A stretch of DNA of 64,000 nucleotides from Phoenix dactylifera. Lineage: Eukaryota; Streptophyta; Magnoliopsida; Arecales; Arecaceae. A model generated the notes under the pieces. That model made no database searches. It saw nothing but the letters and a program-made list of their open reading frames with translations, and was not told the DNA's origin. Where the stretch lies: the NCBI RefSeq assembly GCF_009389715.1, contig NW_024067666.1:4133001-4197000 (forward strand), in the 5' to 3' direction. A program made the translations under genes and the position numbers. Position 1 is the stretch's first letter, and each line of letters opens with the position of its first letter. This document shows, one piece after another, positions 22,081 to 33,836 of this stretch.

Positions 22081-25000
22081 AAGTGCTGAGTGGATTTGCA
22101 GGTGCAGTTTGAGATGCTCTAAAGTTTTCTAGCATATTCAGATGCAACGATGTTCTACTAGCTTGAAATGGAGTATGTCTAATTACATACTGTAACGGTG
22201 GCCAAAATGGTTCCATTTGTTTTGCTGCATTATGAGGTGTTATGTTGCTTCTTTTTCATCCCAAATTTTTTAGGTCAGCACTGAATTGAGTGAATTCTTC
22301 TTTTCTGGAAATAAGCAATTTCTTGTGGTTATACATGTTGTGTCTACAGTTTTTGACACCGATTCAGAAGCTTGTAGTTTTAAGGTGATGGATATAAACA
22401 GAATATGCTTGCCATTCTGGAACATGTTGTACAAATGAATAACTTTAAAAAGTTGATACTATATTTTGTATTTCGGAGTGTTTTATTTATGCATGATCTA
22501 AACTGGCACCTTGTGTGGAATGTGCTCGATGCTATGCAAATGAACCTACCACCTGCTTGGTGAGCTATTGCTCTGTCAAAAGGTAGCAAATATGATTTAG
22601 TTAATCATGATGCAGTTGTTCTGTTTATTTTTTAGTACATTAAGTATGTGGTTAAAAAGGATTTTGTGTGTATATGGTGTGTATGTACGTTAGATCCTGT
22701 GATACCATAGCTACTGTATATTTTTTGATGGTCATCTCTGGCTTTGCTGCAGAATGTGGAAGTCAGCATTCAGCAAAGATCTTGTTGTTGCATGGGATGG
22801 TGCCATTGGAAGCGTTCTTAGTTCTTGGATCTCTTAGTGATGGCCGATGAAGCTTGCTTCCAAAGCAAACCTATCAAAAACCATGGCTGCAACAATCATG
22901 ACAATTGGCTTTATCCAACTGTCCCTACGTTGTGCATTTCTCATATGTTTCAAAGCTGAGACTCTGTCATGAAGTTTTAGCATTATTTATAACATTTTTG
23001 GATGGGCAATAGTATTAGCATCCAATCATTTAGGTTGAGCACATGGTGATGCCACAGGAAGATGACAAAAAATCTCATTTTCTAACCTAGTATATTTGTT
23101 GATAATAAAAAATAAGGGGGAAAAGGAAATGATTTACATTTTCTAATCTAATGCATTATTTTCCAACTTCTTTTACTTGAGTTTATATTTTTTGAGTTGA
23201 ACAAGCCTTGAGATACTTGAAGTATTTCAGTTAGATTTTTTTGTCACTTTTGAAGTTGATCACATATATAAACTTTGGATAAACAATATCCAAGACCTGC
23301 AATAATCAATAAATTTATTGTTTAGCCTTGTGGAGGAAATCTAGGCAATATGATCAATCAAAGAACCATACCACCATGAAGGACTCCCATGATGTGGAGG
23401 AAATTCATTCCAACACTTCTAGCTTCCTATTCCACAAAACTGATTGTTTCCAATCTCTTCTTAGACATCTTAAGAACTTGATTTGCCACTATTTCTCTTT
23501 AATCTCTTAATGGTTTAATGTAATTGCCCTTATTCTAAAAGGGGAGAAAAAGAATGCTGTATTTAGGCCTCATACGCTTTCTCAAACAGTTGGTATAGAA
23601 AGATTTCTAGCAAACTTGTAATATGGTTAACAGATTTCGTCAGGAAAGGTTTCTAGCAACTCTAGAATTGAACAATTTCATGGAATTTTTGAGTTTAGTT
23701 AGGTCCAGTTCTGCTATGGACAAAGTTAAATAGAAATATTCTTTTTCCGAACTTCAGATGCCCAAGAATGCTAAAACATCTATTTGATTGGCTGCTAAAG
23801 AAAGAAGATTGCCTATAATTTGGCAAAGAGGTCTTGGATATGACCAAGTTCCTCTATAATGTGTTGCAATGTTGTCTTGAGATGTACTTATGCTGAAGGG
23901 TCATCAGTCCTTTTAAAGCAAAGATGTAGTTTCAAGCATGGCTTGGTTCAGACTTGTCTTAGAAGGATCAGAACTGATGCCTTGAAGAGTTAGGAATATT
24001 TTGTTGTTTTGATCATTGGTCATACCTAGTAATAGTAAATTGAAAGCTAATATTGATATGCAACTGTATTGATTGATCTTTTGTATGGCATTTCATGGTC
24101 TCAATATTTAATAAAATATTGATTGGCACAACTTTTATCTATCCTTTTTTTCAGAAAAAAAATACAAGAAAGGTTTCGAGAAAGGATATTTGTATGCAGC
24201 ATACATAGATCGGTCTAGTCGCAAACCAAGGTTTTCATAATTTCGTGACCTTTCTGTAGCAAATCCTGGCTTTATTGATTGTTGTAGTCATTATAAGGAT
24301 TCTACTTGCCTAGACATGTTTGAACTGAAATTATTTAAAATTAAAATAATAATTATTTTGGTAGTTGCTTTTGTCATTACTATTTCATTTTTGGGTGAGC
24401 AAAAGGGATTACTCTCAAAATAATTCAACACTAAATTCTCTAGAATTCAACAACATATGCAGCAAAATCTAGCCATTTTCGACAACTATAAAATGCATAT
24501 ATAATCAGAATAAGAAAGAACCATGCCAAGCCTACCAATAAAAAAGAAAACAAAATCTAGTAAAGTAATAGATGGCTGAAATTCATTCTGCCACAAACCT
24601 AAGGAACCTAGTAAAGTAATTTACATTTTTTTAAAGTAAATATATCCCAAAAAATGAGAAGACAAAATCCTGCAATTTTTTTAAAAAAATTAGAGATCCA
24701 TATTACATTGCCTATATGATTAGTGATAAATTTAATTACCTAATCGGCATTGGACTTCCCATCTTATAGGCACGGGTGACTTATGGTAGTAATCATTTTT
24801 TTTATAAAGATTATCTTTTATAATATTAGATCTTTTTAAAATTATTTGTGCTTTCTATGTTTTGAAGGAGAAGAAAGAGAGATCTATTTGCGGTGCCTTA
24901 TAATTATCTGGTACATATACATCTATATCTTCGTATTTTTTTTTCCTTATAGTTTTCAAGCTGCTAGAAGAAAGACTTCTTTTTTTTTCTTACGACCAAA

Positions 25001-25081
25001 AACAGGACTTAGAAAAAAAAAAAGTATCAAAGGAAGCAGCGATAACCACGGAACGAGCCGAAGGGAATTTTTTAGCGAGAA
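22081..25081. other. 3' UTR and intergenic region, no gene seen
   Basis: The 3' UTR of the 93-aa gene presumably takes the first few hundred bases. Short open frames at 22668-22850 and 23328-23510 show no domain. From about 24300 the sequence is AT-rich. The last 60 bases are the purine-rich leader of the OSB gene. Confidence 0.5.
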
Positions 25082-26240
25082 ATGGCTCTTCTCACCCTCC
25101 GCCATCTGGAAACCCCGCTTCTAAGATCCCGTGTTTTCCTCTCCCCCTCTCTAAACCCTAACCCTAACCCCTCCGTCTCTCCCTTCTCCTTGCCTTGTAG
25201 AGAGAAGCTCTCTATCTCTGTAGGGTTTCGCGGCCCTTCTTCCCTGTTCCCTATCTGATGCTCGAGCGGCAATGCGGACTACGAGCACGCGAGGGTGCTC
25301 CACCCGAGGTCCCAGGAGATCCCCTGGAGCGAGGAGCTCGCCAACTCCGTCCGCCTGATCGGAATCGCAGGGGCGCCCATTCAAATCAAGCATCTCAGCA
25401 GCGGAAAGGTCGTCGCATGGACCCGCCTCGGCGTCAAGAAATCCGCCTCCGAGACCACCTGGTAAGCCCAAGAAACCCCGCATCCTTCCACCATTCTTTG
25501 AGTTTATTTTACCAAGCAATCAAAATTGGATCTTTTTGGGGCTTCAAGCTCGCAGTCGAGCTGTTCGACAGTAGTTTTCTGGAAATGTTGTTGAAAATTA
25601 GTTTTTTTTTCTCTTTTTTTAACGTGTTGTGGGGTGCGTCAGGATCAACCTGACATTATGGGATGAGTTGGCCCATGTATCCGGGCAGCTTGTGTTGGAT
25701 GTTGTCAAAGGGGACAATGAGAGGCGGCAGGTTTATTACAAGGTTCCGTTCTGATTCCTTCTGTAACCTTTTGCATCAATTTCTGCCAATCAGTGCATGT
25801 TCTTGTTTAATTGACAGTGGACCCATGTTTTTAAAATGGCATTTGTCTCGTGGCAGGTGGTAGTTCAGCAGCTGAATTTTATTGAGAGAAGCTTCCCGCC
25901 AGCATTGTTGTATGAACCAGGGACAAAATCTGGGGCCTCAGGTACTTATATTAAGATAACCCAAGGGAGTAGAGCTGCTAAATTCTCAAATTCATGTGGG
26001 TGGGTTCCTTGTGCCAGGACACTAGGTCGTCAATGACTGACATCTTGGCTATCTTGTTAAGTGAACAATACCTAGATGAACCAATTTATTAGGTTATATT
26101 GGCCAAGATAAAAGGCTAGCGAAATCTTAAAAAAGCCAATATATTTTAAGATTTCAGCTGATATATAATGAGTGAGATCAAAATAATTTCTGATGTTGTA
26201 AGTTCAAGGTTAACTTCTATTTCAATCGTTGATGTCACCA

Positions 26241-26392
26241 TCTAGTTATTTATAAAGCTGTTTTAAGATAGTGGAAGAAAGATTAGAATATCAGCTGATA
26301 TATTGACATGATATTATCTAGTTATTACTAAACCCGTTTTAAGATAGTGGAAGAAAGATTAGAATATCAGCTGATATAGTGACATAATATCT
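26241..26392. repeat. 76-bp tandem duplication in OSB intron 3
   Basis: Two copies start at 26241 and 26317 with TCTAGTTATT and share AAGATAGTGGAAGAAAGATT and ATATCAGCTGATAT; divergence is low, so the duplication is fairly recent. Confidence 0.9.
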
Positions 26393-27005
26393 GCTGAGAT
26401 ATAATTTGTCAATATGGGAACCATGTGTTGGACCTTAATCTTCTTGCCTCTGCAGATACAAGTCTGATGTGCCATGAGTGATTGCTCTATGGCTGCATAA
26501 ACTTAGCTATAAGGTTGGTTTTCCTATGGGTCAGCTATCCTTAGTTTTTGTGGTAGGCCCCATCTTGCCTTCTGTTTCTCAGACCAGGAATCTGCCAACA
26601 ATGCATGGACGGTTGGCATTAGGTTGTAGCACCTTCTCATACTTGGATGGACTATGCCTTGATCCATGAAGTTGACTGCATAAACATGAGGCAAGGCTTG
26701 ATGGTTATGTTTAAGGTTTTATGTTCTTTAATGTTTGTTTTTGTGGTTTTGAAGGTGCAAAGCTTGGGAATTATTTGAGCAAATCTTCTCCTTCAACTGA
26801 AGAGCTGTGGCAGGTATTCTTTGCTAATCCAATGGATTGGTGGGATGACAGGAAAAATAAGGTTCAACCACACTCTTTTTATTTTAAGCTATCAACAGAT
26901 TAACTCACATGCTTGTGCTCATACATATTGCCGTATATGCTATTAATATGTGCTAGGTCTCATGTGCTTATATTATATCTTAAAACAAATGTGAATACGC
27001 ATGTG

Positions 27006-27322
27006 TGTTGAGGAATATTCCCAAGTTGGATAAGCTAGGGACTCTAGTTGATCTTATATACTCATGGGCCCATCCATACTAGCTTGAACTTTTTGGTCAG
27101 ATATTTTAACATGGTATCAAAGTTAGTTGTCTGTCTTGTCTATTGATGCCTCCAGACTTGCACTTGCTAATCCATGTGTCATCCTACTCTACAGGTTCCA
27201 TCCCTCAGGCTCTAGATTGAGAGGGAGTCCAAGGAATAATCCCATATTGTATAGTTTTGGAACTCTTAAATTGTGTTATATGCTCCTGGGCCCATCCTTC
27301 TACTAGCTTTAATATTTGAACA
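27006..27322 (+). mobile_element. TRIM (terminal-repeat retrotransposon in miniature), fossil
   Basis: A 317-bp LTR-type miniature without coding capacity inside intron 4 of the OSB gene. Parts: left terminal repeat about 27006-27111 (starts TGTTGAGGAATATTCCC, ends AACA); primer binding site TGGTATCAAAG at 27112, matching the initiator-methionine tRNA type; a short internal region; purine tract GAGAGGGAG near 27219; right terminal repeat about 27228-27322, sharing GGAATA-TCCCA and CTCxTGGGCCCATCC. Flanks ATGTG (27001-27005) and ATGCG (27323-27327) fit a 5-bp target duplication. The two terminal repeats have diverged clearly, so the insertion is old. Confidence 0.72.
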
Positions 27323-28262
27323 ATGCGAATGTCATATTCATTGACATTCACTTATATTTTTGCACCATAGACTTAGAAAAGGGTGCATTTCCAATTGGCC
27401 CGTGCTTGTGTTATCTGTATGCACTTGCACATGCATGTACATCCATATGCACAAGCACACTAGCTGTATGCTAACCTGGAAGTAGTCAATTACTCACAGC
27501 TTTGTTTCATACTTAAGTCTTCAGTGTGCTAAGATTTTCTTTGTTTAGTTCCTATTTGTTTTGGCCATGATACAAAGCTTTCCATTCTTTAATTTATACT
27601 AGAACGCCCGATGCTGGGTGTCAATGCCCAGATTGCTTGTAAAAAATTGAAATGTTTCTTAGACCCATTACTTATGCATCAGGTGATTGCTATGCTAATG
27701 CTTTTTCGGCACTCCAAAATTTTATTACATCTAGAAACTATTTAAACCACTTGAATTTTGGTACGGGTGTATTAAAAGTTATGTAGAATGCAACAAAGGG
27801 TATGGATAATTGACTTGGATGCTCCACCATGCATTTTAGAACAGGGCACATTGCATTAGTTGGTCAAAGCTCCAGTGGGTAGCCACTCCTTTCTCAGTTT
27901 AGTTATTTCCCGGGAACATCAAAACCTTCCCCTATATATATAATTATGAGGAAAATGTCATTGGCATGTAAAAAGTTTTTCTTTTTGTCTTTTGAAGCGT
28001 CTACAATTATTTTCTTTGTGAAAACCGGCCTTGCTCAATTATCTGATTTGAAAGTGACATGCAATTTTTACAGAAAAACCCGAAATATCCAGATTTTAAG
28101 CACAAGCATGCCGGCAAAGCTCTATGGGTTGAAGCAAATTACAACCCACCATGGGTGAAGTCTCAATTGGCAATATTAGACTCAAGAATGGGTTCTCTCC
28201 AAGCTAATGGGACAAGCTCTTCTGTTTCTGTTATGTACAGTGATGATTTCGCACCATTTTAG

Positions 28263-30084
28263 TTGTGCCTTGGTTACATTGGATTCTAGTTGCTATGCCA
28301 AATGATCAATGTCAGCTTAGCAGGTTATGCTCAGCAGCTCAGGGATGTATACCTTAAACCAGCCTCTTGGTTGTAGGCTACTTGATGAATTTGTACCTCT
28401 CCCAGAGATGGGTTCAAGAGTCTGTATCACTTTGGGTACACGGTCATCAATGTTTATTTATGTACTAACAACATTGTTTATGTTTCAAATCGGAGGGCAA
28501 TCTTACAAGTAATCCTCATAATCTTAGATATGATGGGGGTTAATTAGTTACTTGGTTATCAACAGAAAAGCAGCCGTATGAATGTTGCACTTTCAAGGGG
28601 CACTTGAGTTCTGACGATTGAATGAAACGTGGACTTTCTTCAATTCGTATCATAATGAGGTAATTCTGTTTACAACACCTCTCTTAAGCTTTACGGTGAT
28701 AATCATGCGAAAAATCACGAGATCTCAGTTAAGTGAGAGCTCGGAATGTTTTTTAAAATGAAAAACTTCCTGGAATTATTTTCAAAGTTAGCAACAGGCA
28801 TATGGCCAGTGCATCATTTTGTCACCTCAAGTTAGGTTTCCTTTGTTTTAAAATCTCATCTCATTTTCTATGGCTATTTGATTTTGCGGCTTAATTACCT
28901 GAAGTGTATATTTTGCTATTCAGGAAGATCTATGACACTCATCATGTCTGCTGTTATTACCAACTGCATAAATAGCCAGGACTCAGCTGGTTCTCTGATA
29001 TTCCAACCCCCAGCATGTGGAACGGGATAGCTTGGGAGTTATTAATTATTAAATCAGCAGTTTTTCATATATGGTGCGGTAGTTAGTATATGCTGCTTGT
29101 AGAGGTGCAGCTGTAGGAACAAGGTTGGACAGCTCTCTGAAAACAGAGGAATTCAGAAGGTTGCTGTAAAATGGTTTCTACCAACATTGGGTGCTCCTCC
29201 ATCTCATTCATGTGCATGGCGTCTCCGTTGGAAAATTTTCTCTCTTGCTTCCGTTCATGGAATATGGACTACCTTTAGATCTTGTCAATCTATGCCAGGT
29301 TTCAGTGGCACATTTATCTGTTCAACTCAACATCAGAATACCATTAATGGAGAACTGTCTTCTTCGTTGACTCTGATTGACATCAGGTTCTAACATTTCA
29401 TTTTATCTCTTTGTTTTCTACCATGAACCTATTGCTGCCATCTTGCCATCTTAAAAAATTTGGGAGTTTAGTTTTGTTATGCAACTGGATATTGCGTCGA
29501 AAAGTTGTTTCCTTGGCCAGCATCATTGCTTATCATAGAACACTGGGGTTTTTTGCCCTCTCTTTTGATGATTAAGAAAATGTTACGGGCATCATAATAT
29601 CATAAGGGAGATGACTTACATGGCTCCTTTTCTTTCTTTTTTCCACTGACAATTCTGAAACTATGATAGCTGGCATTGAAAGTTCAAAATGTTTCATTGA
29701 TCTTAGATTCTCTTGTATTACATGCTAATTTCTACACAGATGAGAAACAAGTAATTTTCTTTGTACAGATGCATGAGAGCATGGCCTTCATCTCTATGTG
29801 TGCCGTTTTTCACATCCAAATGAAAGTAATACAACGTATCAAAAAAGAAAGTAATACAAGATAAATAACTCCAAGACCATCTACTTGGTATGCTGTCATG
29901 TACTTTTTCTTTTGTTTCTCTTTTTGATTTTGTGAGTTGGGAAATGACGAGATTTATCCGCTCGGGAGGACCAACTCCGAGTGTTCGTTTTTTATTTACA
30001 AACTCTCATGAACTTGGAGAACGAAGCAAAAGGGAGTCTTGATGTTTCCATCTCTTCATTTCTTATGTGCAGGTAGGAGTGGTG
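28263..30084. other. intergenic region between OSB and Aux/IAA, no gene seen
   Basis: Tail-to-tail interval. It should hold the 3' UTRs of both neighbours. Open frames at 28327-28512, 29187-29393 and 29676-29864 are short and without recognisable domains. Confidence 0.5.
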
Positions 30085-30970
30085 TCATGGACTTGATCGC
30101 GTGCCCCTCGCTTCAGCTCCTCTCATTATTCTCAGCCTTTTGCAAGAGGAGATGAACATCCTGCAAATAAAAGAAGCCTATAAGTTAATTGAAAGGAAGA
30201 AGAAGAAAAAGAAGACTGATGCGCGCCGTGACATACTAATATGCAAAAATAGTTGGATACTTACTCCCATGGAACATCTCCTACCAACATCCAGTCGCCA
30301 TCTTTGTCTTCATAGGTGATGGCATACTTCGGTCCATCGCATCCTTCCATCCCTGAAAGCTCGCCTGAAGAGATTAAAAAGAATCTTTATTATCATTTTA
30401 TTTATTTTTGCTGTGCTCTTAACAATGTGATCATTTTGTTAGAAACAAGCATGCTTCTCACCTATAGAAAAGCATCTGAACATGTTGTCCAAGGCCTCTC
30501 TAAGTTCCTGGTAACCCTTGCACAACTTGAGATCGATCTTTCTCAAGTAAGGAGCTCCATCCATGCTAACTTTCACAAACAATCCGGCCGCCTCCACCTC
30601 CGCCTTCCTTGCTTGGAAGCTGTTCTTCCTATATGATCGAATTGGAGGCCATCCAACAACTCGTGCCCTGCCATATTAATCAACACACACCCATCAACAT
30701 AAATCCCAACAAGCTTATATCACACCTTAATATTCTCCAGCAACCATGATTGGAAACTTACTTAGCCACAGGTTGAGCTTCTTGGTCCCTTGAGTCAGCC
30801 TCCAAAGACTTGCTCTTGCCCGGCCGATGCTCCTCGTTGGCCTCCAGGAGTGCCCGTTTGCTACCCCTTGGGCTCGCTGGTGCCGGTTTCTCAGGTGCAT
30901 CACTCCCGGGCAATCCTAGTCTTAGCTCGGTCGCCTTGAGGTTATCGAGATCGCTCGCTGCAACTTCCAT
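30085..30970 (-). CDS. Aux/IAA auxin-responsive repressor (4 exons, 196 aa)
   Basis: Short-lived nuclear repressor that binds ARF transcription factors and is degraded through SCF-TIR1 when auxin is present. Exons from the 5' end: 30762-30970, 30462-30667, 30265-30364, 30085-30160; 591 nt, all GT/AG. Domain I carries the EAR motif LRLGL (residues 16-20) that recruits TOPLESS. Domain II has the intact degron [14 protein letters not shown] (G75-W-P-P-I79), so the protein should be auxin-labile. The PB1 region (domains III/IV) starts at [19 protein letters not shown], contains the acidic motif [16 protein letters not shown] and ends with the basic stretch CKRLRIM. Length and the ELRLGLPG start are those of a canonical Aux/IAA; I cannot give the member number. 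A TATA box and TGTCTC element lie upstream, fitting the well-known auxin induction of this family. Confidence 0.96.
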
Positions 30971-31155
30971 TCCCTTCTTCCTCTAGCTCGATTCCAACTG
31001 TATAACCTTACAGGAAATGTGACTTTGTGTATGAAAGGGAGGGGTGTAACTTAAGGTTATTGATTAGTTTTCCAGCTAAGGAGGATGTAGGGGTGATGAG
31101 AAAAGAGAGAGGTTTGTGTTTGATATAAAGGTGGTGAGAGTCCACAAGGGGTTGG

Positions 31156-31164
31156 TATTTTATA
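31156..31164 (-). promoter_or_regulatory. TATA box of the Aux/IAA gene
   Basis: Reads TATAAAATA on the minus strand, about 190 bp before the start codon. The interval between it and the ATG is a leader of plausible length. Confidence 0.65.
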
Positions 31165-31201
31165 GTCTAAAGGGAAAGGAATAGTTGGAGAGGGGCCCCA
31201 A

Positions 31202-31207
31202 TGTCTC
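31202..31207 (+). promoter_or_regulatory. auxin response element TGTCTC
   Basis: Canonical ARF-binding TGTCTC about 40 bp upstream of the Aux/IAA TATA box, in a GC-rich stretch. Aux/IAA genes are classical primary auxin-response genes, so placement is meaningful, although a 6-mer alone is weak evidence. Confidence 0.55.
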
Positions 31208-31706
31208 CAAGTCCAGGCTCTCTTTCTCTGGGGCGGCATGGACAACTGGGCCGGTCGGGGGAATGGGGCGCACCCATGTGGGCCAGGGCAATCCCGGCCG
31301 GACATTTTGGACTCCCCGGTCCAAATCGGGCGGGCCGCGGTCGTCCGATCGGGGGGCAGGCACTTGGCATGGCCATGTGGTTGAGCGAGCCGACGCGGCT
31401 TTAGCTCTTTTCTACAATGTAAATTGGGCAGCACATGACCTGCTAGAAAATGGCCCACTGCCGCCCTCCCAACTTCTCACAAGAAAAAAAATCTTGCATG
31501 TAGAAGATGGTGTATGAGATCTTCGTATGGTCTTGATGGAGTTTGAGATGACCGATCAACCGGTCAAGTCATCCTCGCCGTTGGATCGGTTCGAGCAAAA
31601 ATATCATGAGAATTTGTACATTCTTATAATAATGATGTACGGTACATTGGACCTAATGATTTTTTTTTGTTTTGTTTTTTAGATGAATATACAGTTCCAA
31701 TTTTTT

Positions 31707-32010
31707 TGTTGAGATTCATTGCCAAATTCTAATTTTATTAGGATTCATATTTAGTCCGTCATTAGTTTTAATAACTTTAGAATTTTATGTCTAAATTTAT
31801 TCTACTTACTTATTCCTTCTGGAATAGTTGTATTTATCCTTTAGTGGTTATCAAGTCTTATCTTTTAGTGATAGTCTATTTAAAGAGAAAGAAGGAGAGA
31901 GTAAGAGTTGTCCTTCTTGGTAGGGAGTAAGAGAGAGCATTTTTATGTAGCTTAATTTTTCTTATAAAATATTTTTTTTCTCCTAATTATTCTTCCAGCA
32001 TCTCTTTTCT
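31707..32010 (+). mobile_element. possible solo LTR, fossil (weak)
   Basis: Begins TGTTGAGATTCATTGCC, contains a TATA-like TCTATTTAAAGAG about 170 bp in and then a T-rich stretch, as in small Copia-type terminal repeats. No second repeat, binding site or clear target duplication was found, and the right end is not defined. Confidence 0.3.
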
Positions 32011-33204
32011 GTTTTTTGTTTGGCGTTTGTTTTAGATTTTGGGCCGAGGCAGCCAATCTACTCTGCATAGTACACCGTTCCACATGTTTCCATTTAATTT
32101 CTCTTGCCCTCTTAGCAACCAAATGAAGCCTAAATCAGCATCCAGACATAAATGAAGCAAGAACCCACAGCATTGCCTGTTCATTTGTGCATCCACATGT
32201 GCTCATAAACATCCATAACCATAACCATCAGCTTGTTCACATGCTCATGCTGTAACCTCTGATGACTTGTGCATGTGTACACAGCGATAGGTCCAATTTG
32301 TGGCCTTTTAGCACAAAAAAACAAATGAAAGGAGCTCTTAACAAATAAGATATTTTAATTGCACTTGTGTGTGGCATCCCATATTCTAGAGAGAAAGCAC
32401 AGTCAAGATGAATCATAATAATGGAGGAGTTTTGGTACTGCTCACTTTATCTCATATCTGAAATCTTCTCCTCTTAGTGGAAGAATGGCCAAGCAAAACA
32501 CATGACTTGCCTCAGAAATGGTGCCATCCATGTTTGGCCAGCAGTTAATGGACAAAGTATCAACATGGAGTTTATGATTTTTTTGATTAGATGCCTTCCA
32601 GTCTACTCTAAATGCCATGCTTTGGTATATCTGGCAGAGATAAAACAAGGGGGAGGTGGACAGTAGCATGTTTAAGTGTAGCGGAATCAACCAACATTTA
32701 GCTCTTCTTCCATGAGATATGTCTAAATGACCCATAAAATCTGAAATGAATTAGTTTCGGGTAGAATTTCTGCTTGCCATAGAGATTACTAATCAATCCC
32801 CAATTGGATGAATAGTCCTTTGATTGTTCATTATTGCTTTTATTTAGGGCGAAGGGCTTTAATTATCAAGTGGTGGAGCCTATGCATAGTCCATTCAAGC
32901 TTTGGAACATAGTAGCGAAAGTAGTTCCAATTTTTCTTTATTGATGAAGAACTTCTTAATATATCTTCCATTTTGTTTTGCGCTTAGAGTTTCTTTGTGC
33001 TTAAAATTTCTGAATAGAGATTAAAAATTTGTGAAGTTCCCCTGCTCAAACCTTAAGCTTGAACCACAATGAGGAATCCAAGTATTACACATGCATGTTC
33101 GATAGGAGGGGAAAGAAGCACCAACCAACAAAAGTCAACAACTAAAATTTGGCTTTAGAGTGAAAATCTAGTTGCTAGATTCCTTGCTCCCAAGTTTTAA
33201 TTAT

Positions 33205-33657
33205 AAGTTTTTTTTGCATGGATACCCTTCTAAATATCGAATTTCACATGGATATCCTCCTAAAAATTGATATGTGCATATATACCCTCGTAAAACATTT
33301 ATTTTGCTATTCTGCCTTTATTTATCCATGTTTTTGCATATGTACCTATGTCATCTAACGCCGTTAAAAAATTAAAGGTTTTAAATTAAAATGAGTAAAA
33401 TATTCTTAATGGGTAGATATGCAAACACAAATATTTATAAGATGATCACGATGGAGGACAAAAAAATAATTTTAAAATTTTATTTTATTTATAATTAAAA
33501 TAAATATAATTTTCATTAACGGTGTTAGAATAACCGTTATATTAGGAATATTTATGCAAAAACAGTGTTTTAAGAGGATATAAAAAATAAATATAAATTT
33601 TAAAAGGGTATTCACATAAATTTGAATTTTTAAAAGGGTATTCAAATAAAAAAACTC
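33205..33657. mobile_element. Mutator-type MITE with long terminal inverted repeats
   Basis: A 453-bp AT-rich element without coding capacity. The left end AAGTTTTTTTTGCATGGATA and the right end (complement GAGTTTTTTTATTTGAATAC) continue as degenerate inverted repeats with TACCCTTxTAAAAATxGAA over more than 100 bp, up to facing ACGCCGTTA and TAACGGTGTTA. It is flanked by a perfect 9-bp direct repeat TTTAATTAT (33196-33204 and 33658-33666). Long inverted repeats with a 9-bp target duplication are the mark of Mutator-like elements. Confidence 0.82.
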
Positions 33658-33836
33658 TTTAATTATTAAAGATAACCTTGTTTATGGATGAACCTTGGTT
33701 AATCAAATGACATACACCGGCCCTAAACAAGTGGGAATTCCATATCTATTATTCAAATAGCATCTCTTTCCAATACTCCATCCTAGAGTTGGGCAACGGG
33801 CCGGCCCGGCCCAGGCCCACCGGGCCTAAGGACTAA

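Larger units (their letters stand above)
25082..28262 (+). pseudogene. OSB: OSB-type organellar single-stranded-DNA-binding protein gene, apparently disrupted (5 exons)
   Basis: OSB proteins bind single-stranded DNA in mitochondria or plastids and, in Arabidopsis, OSB1 limits ectopic recombination of mitochondrial DNA. Exons: 25082-25461, 25643-25742, 25857-25941, 26755-26861, 28074-28262; phases close at 861 nt. Reading gives an N-terminal presequence-like part (MALLTLRHLETPLLRSRVF), an OB fold (IQIKHLSSGKVVAWTRLGVK, then TTWINLTLWDELAHV, then RRQVYYKVVVQQLNFIERSF) and one C-terminal PDF motif (TEELWQVFFANPMDWWDDRK with NPKYPDFKHK). Two oddities: an in-frame TGA at 25256-25258 (codon 59), with no in-frame ATG after it until the PDF motif, and an OB fold about 13 residues shorter than I expect between DELAHV and SGQLV. 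Everything downstream remains open, so loss is recent, or the stop is a sequence error or allele. Family identity is firm; the pseudogene status is about 60% likely. Confidence 0.8.
31165..33204. other. upstream region of Aux/IAA and edge of the transposon island
   Basis: 31165-31420 is GC-rich promoter DNA. From about 31620 the sequence becomes AT-rich. The open frame at 32442-32735 has no recognisable domain and I do not call it a gene. Confidence 0.45.

Noticed and set aside
25151-25172. Interstitial telomere repeat (AAACCCTAACCCTAACCCC)
   Set aside because: Fewer than three units, located in the N-terminal coding part of the OSB gene (reads LNPNPNPS); at most a telo-box motif.
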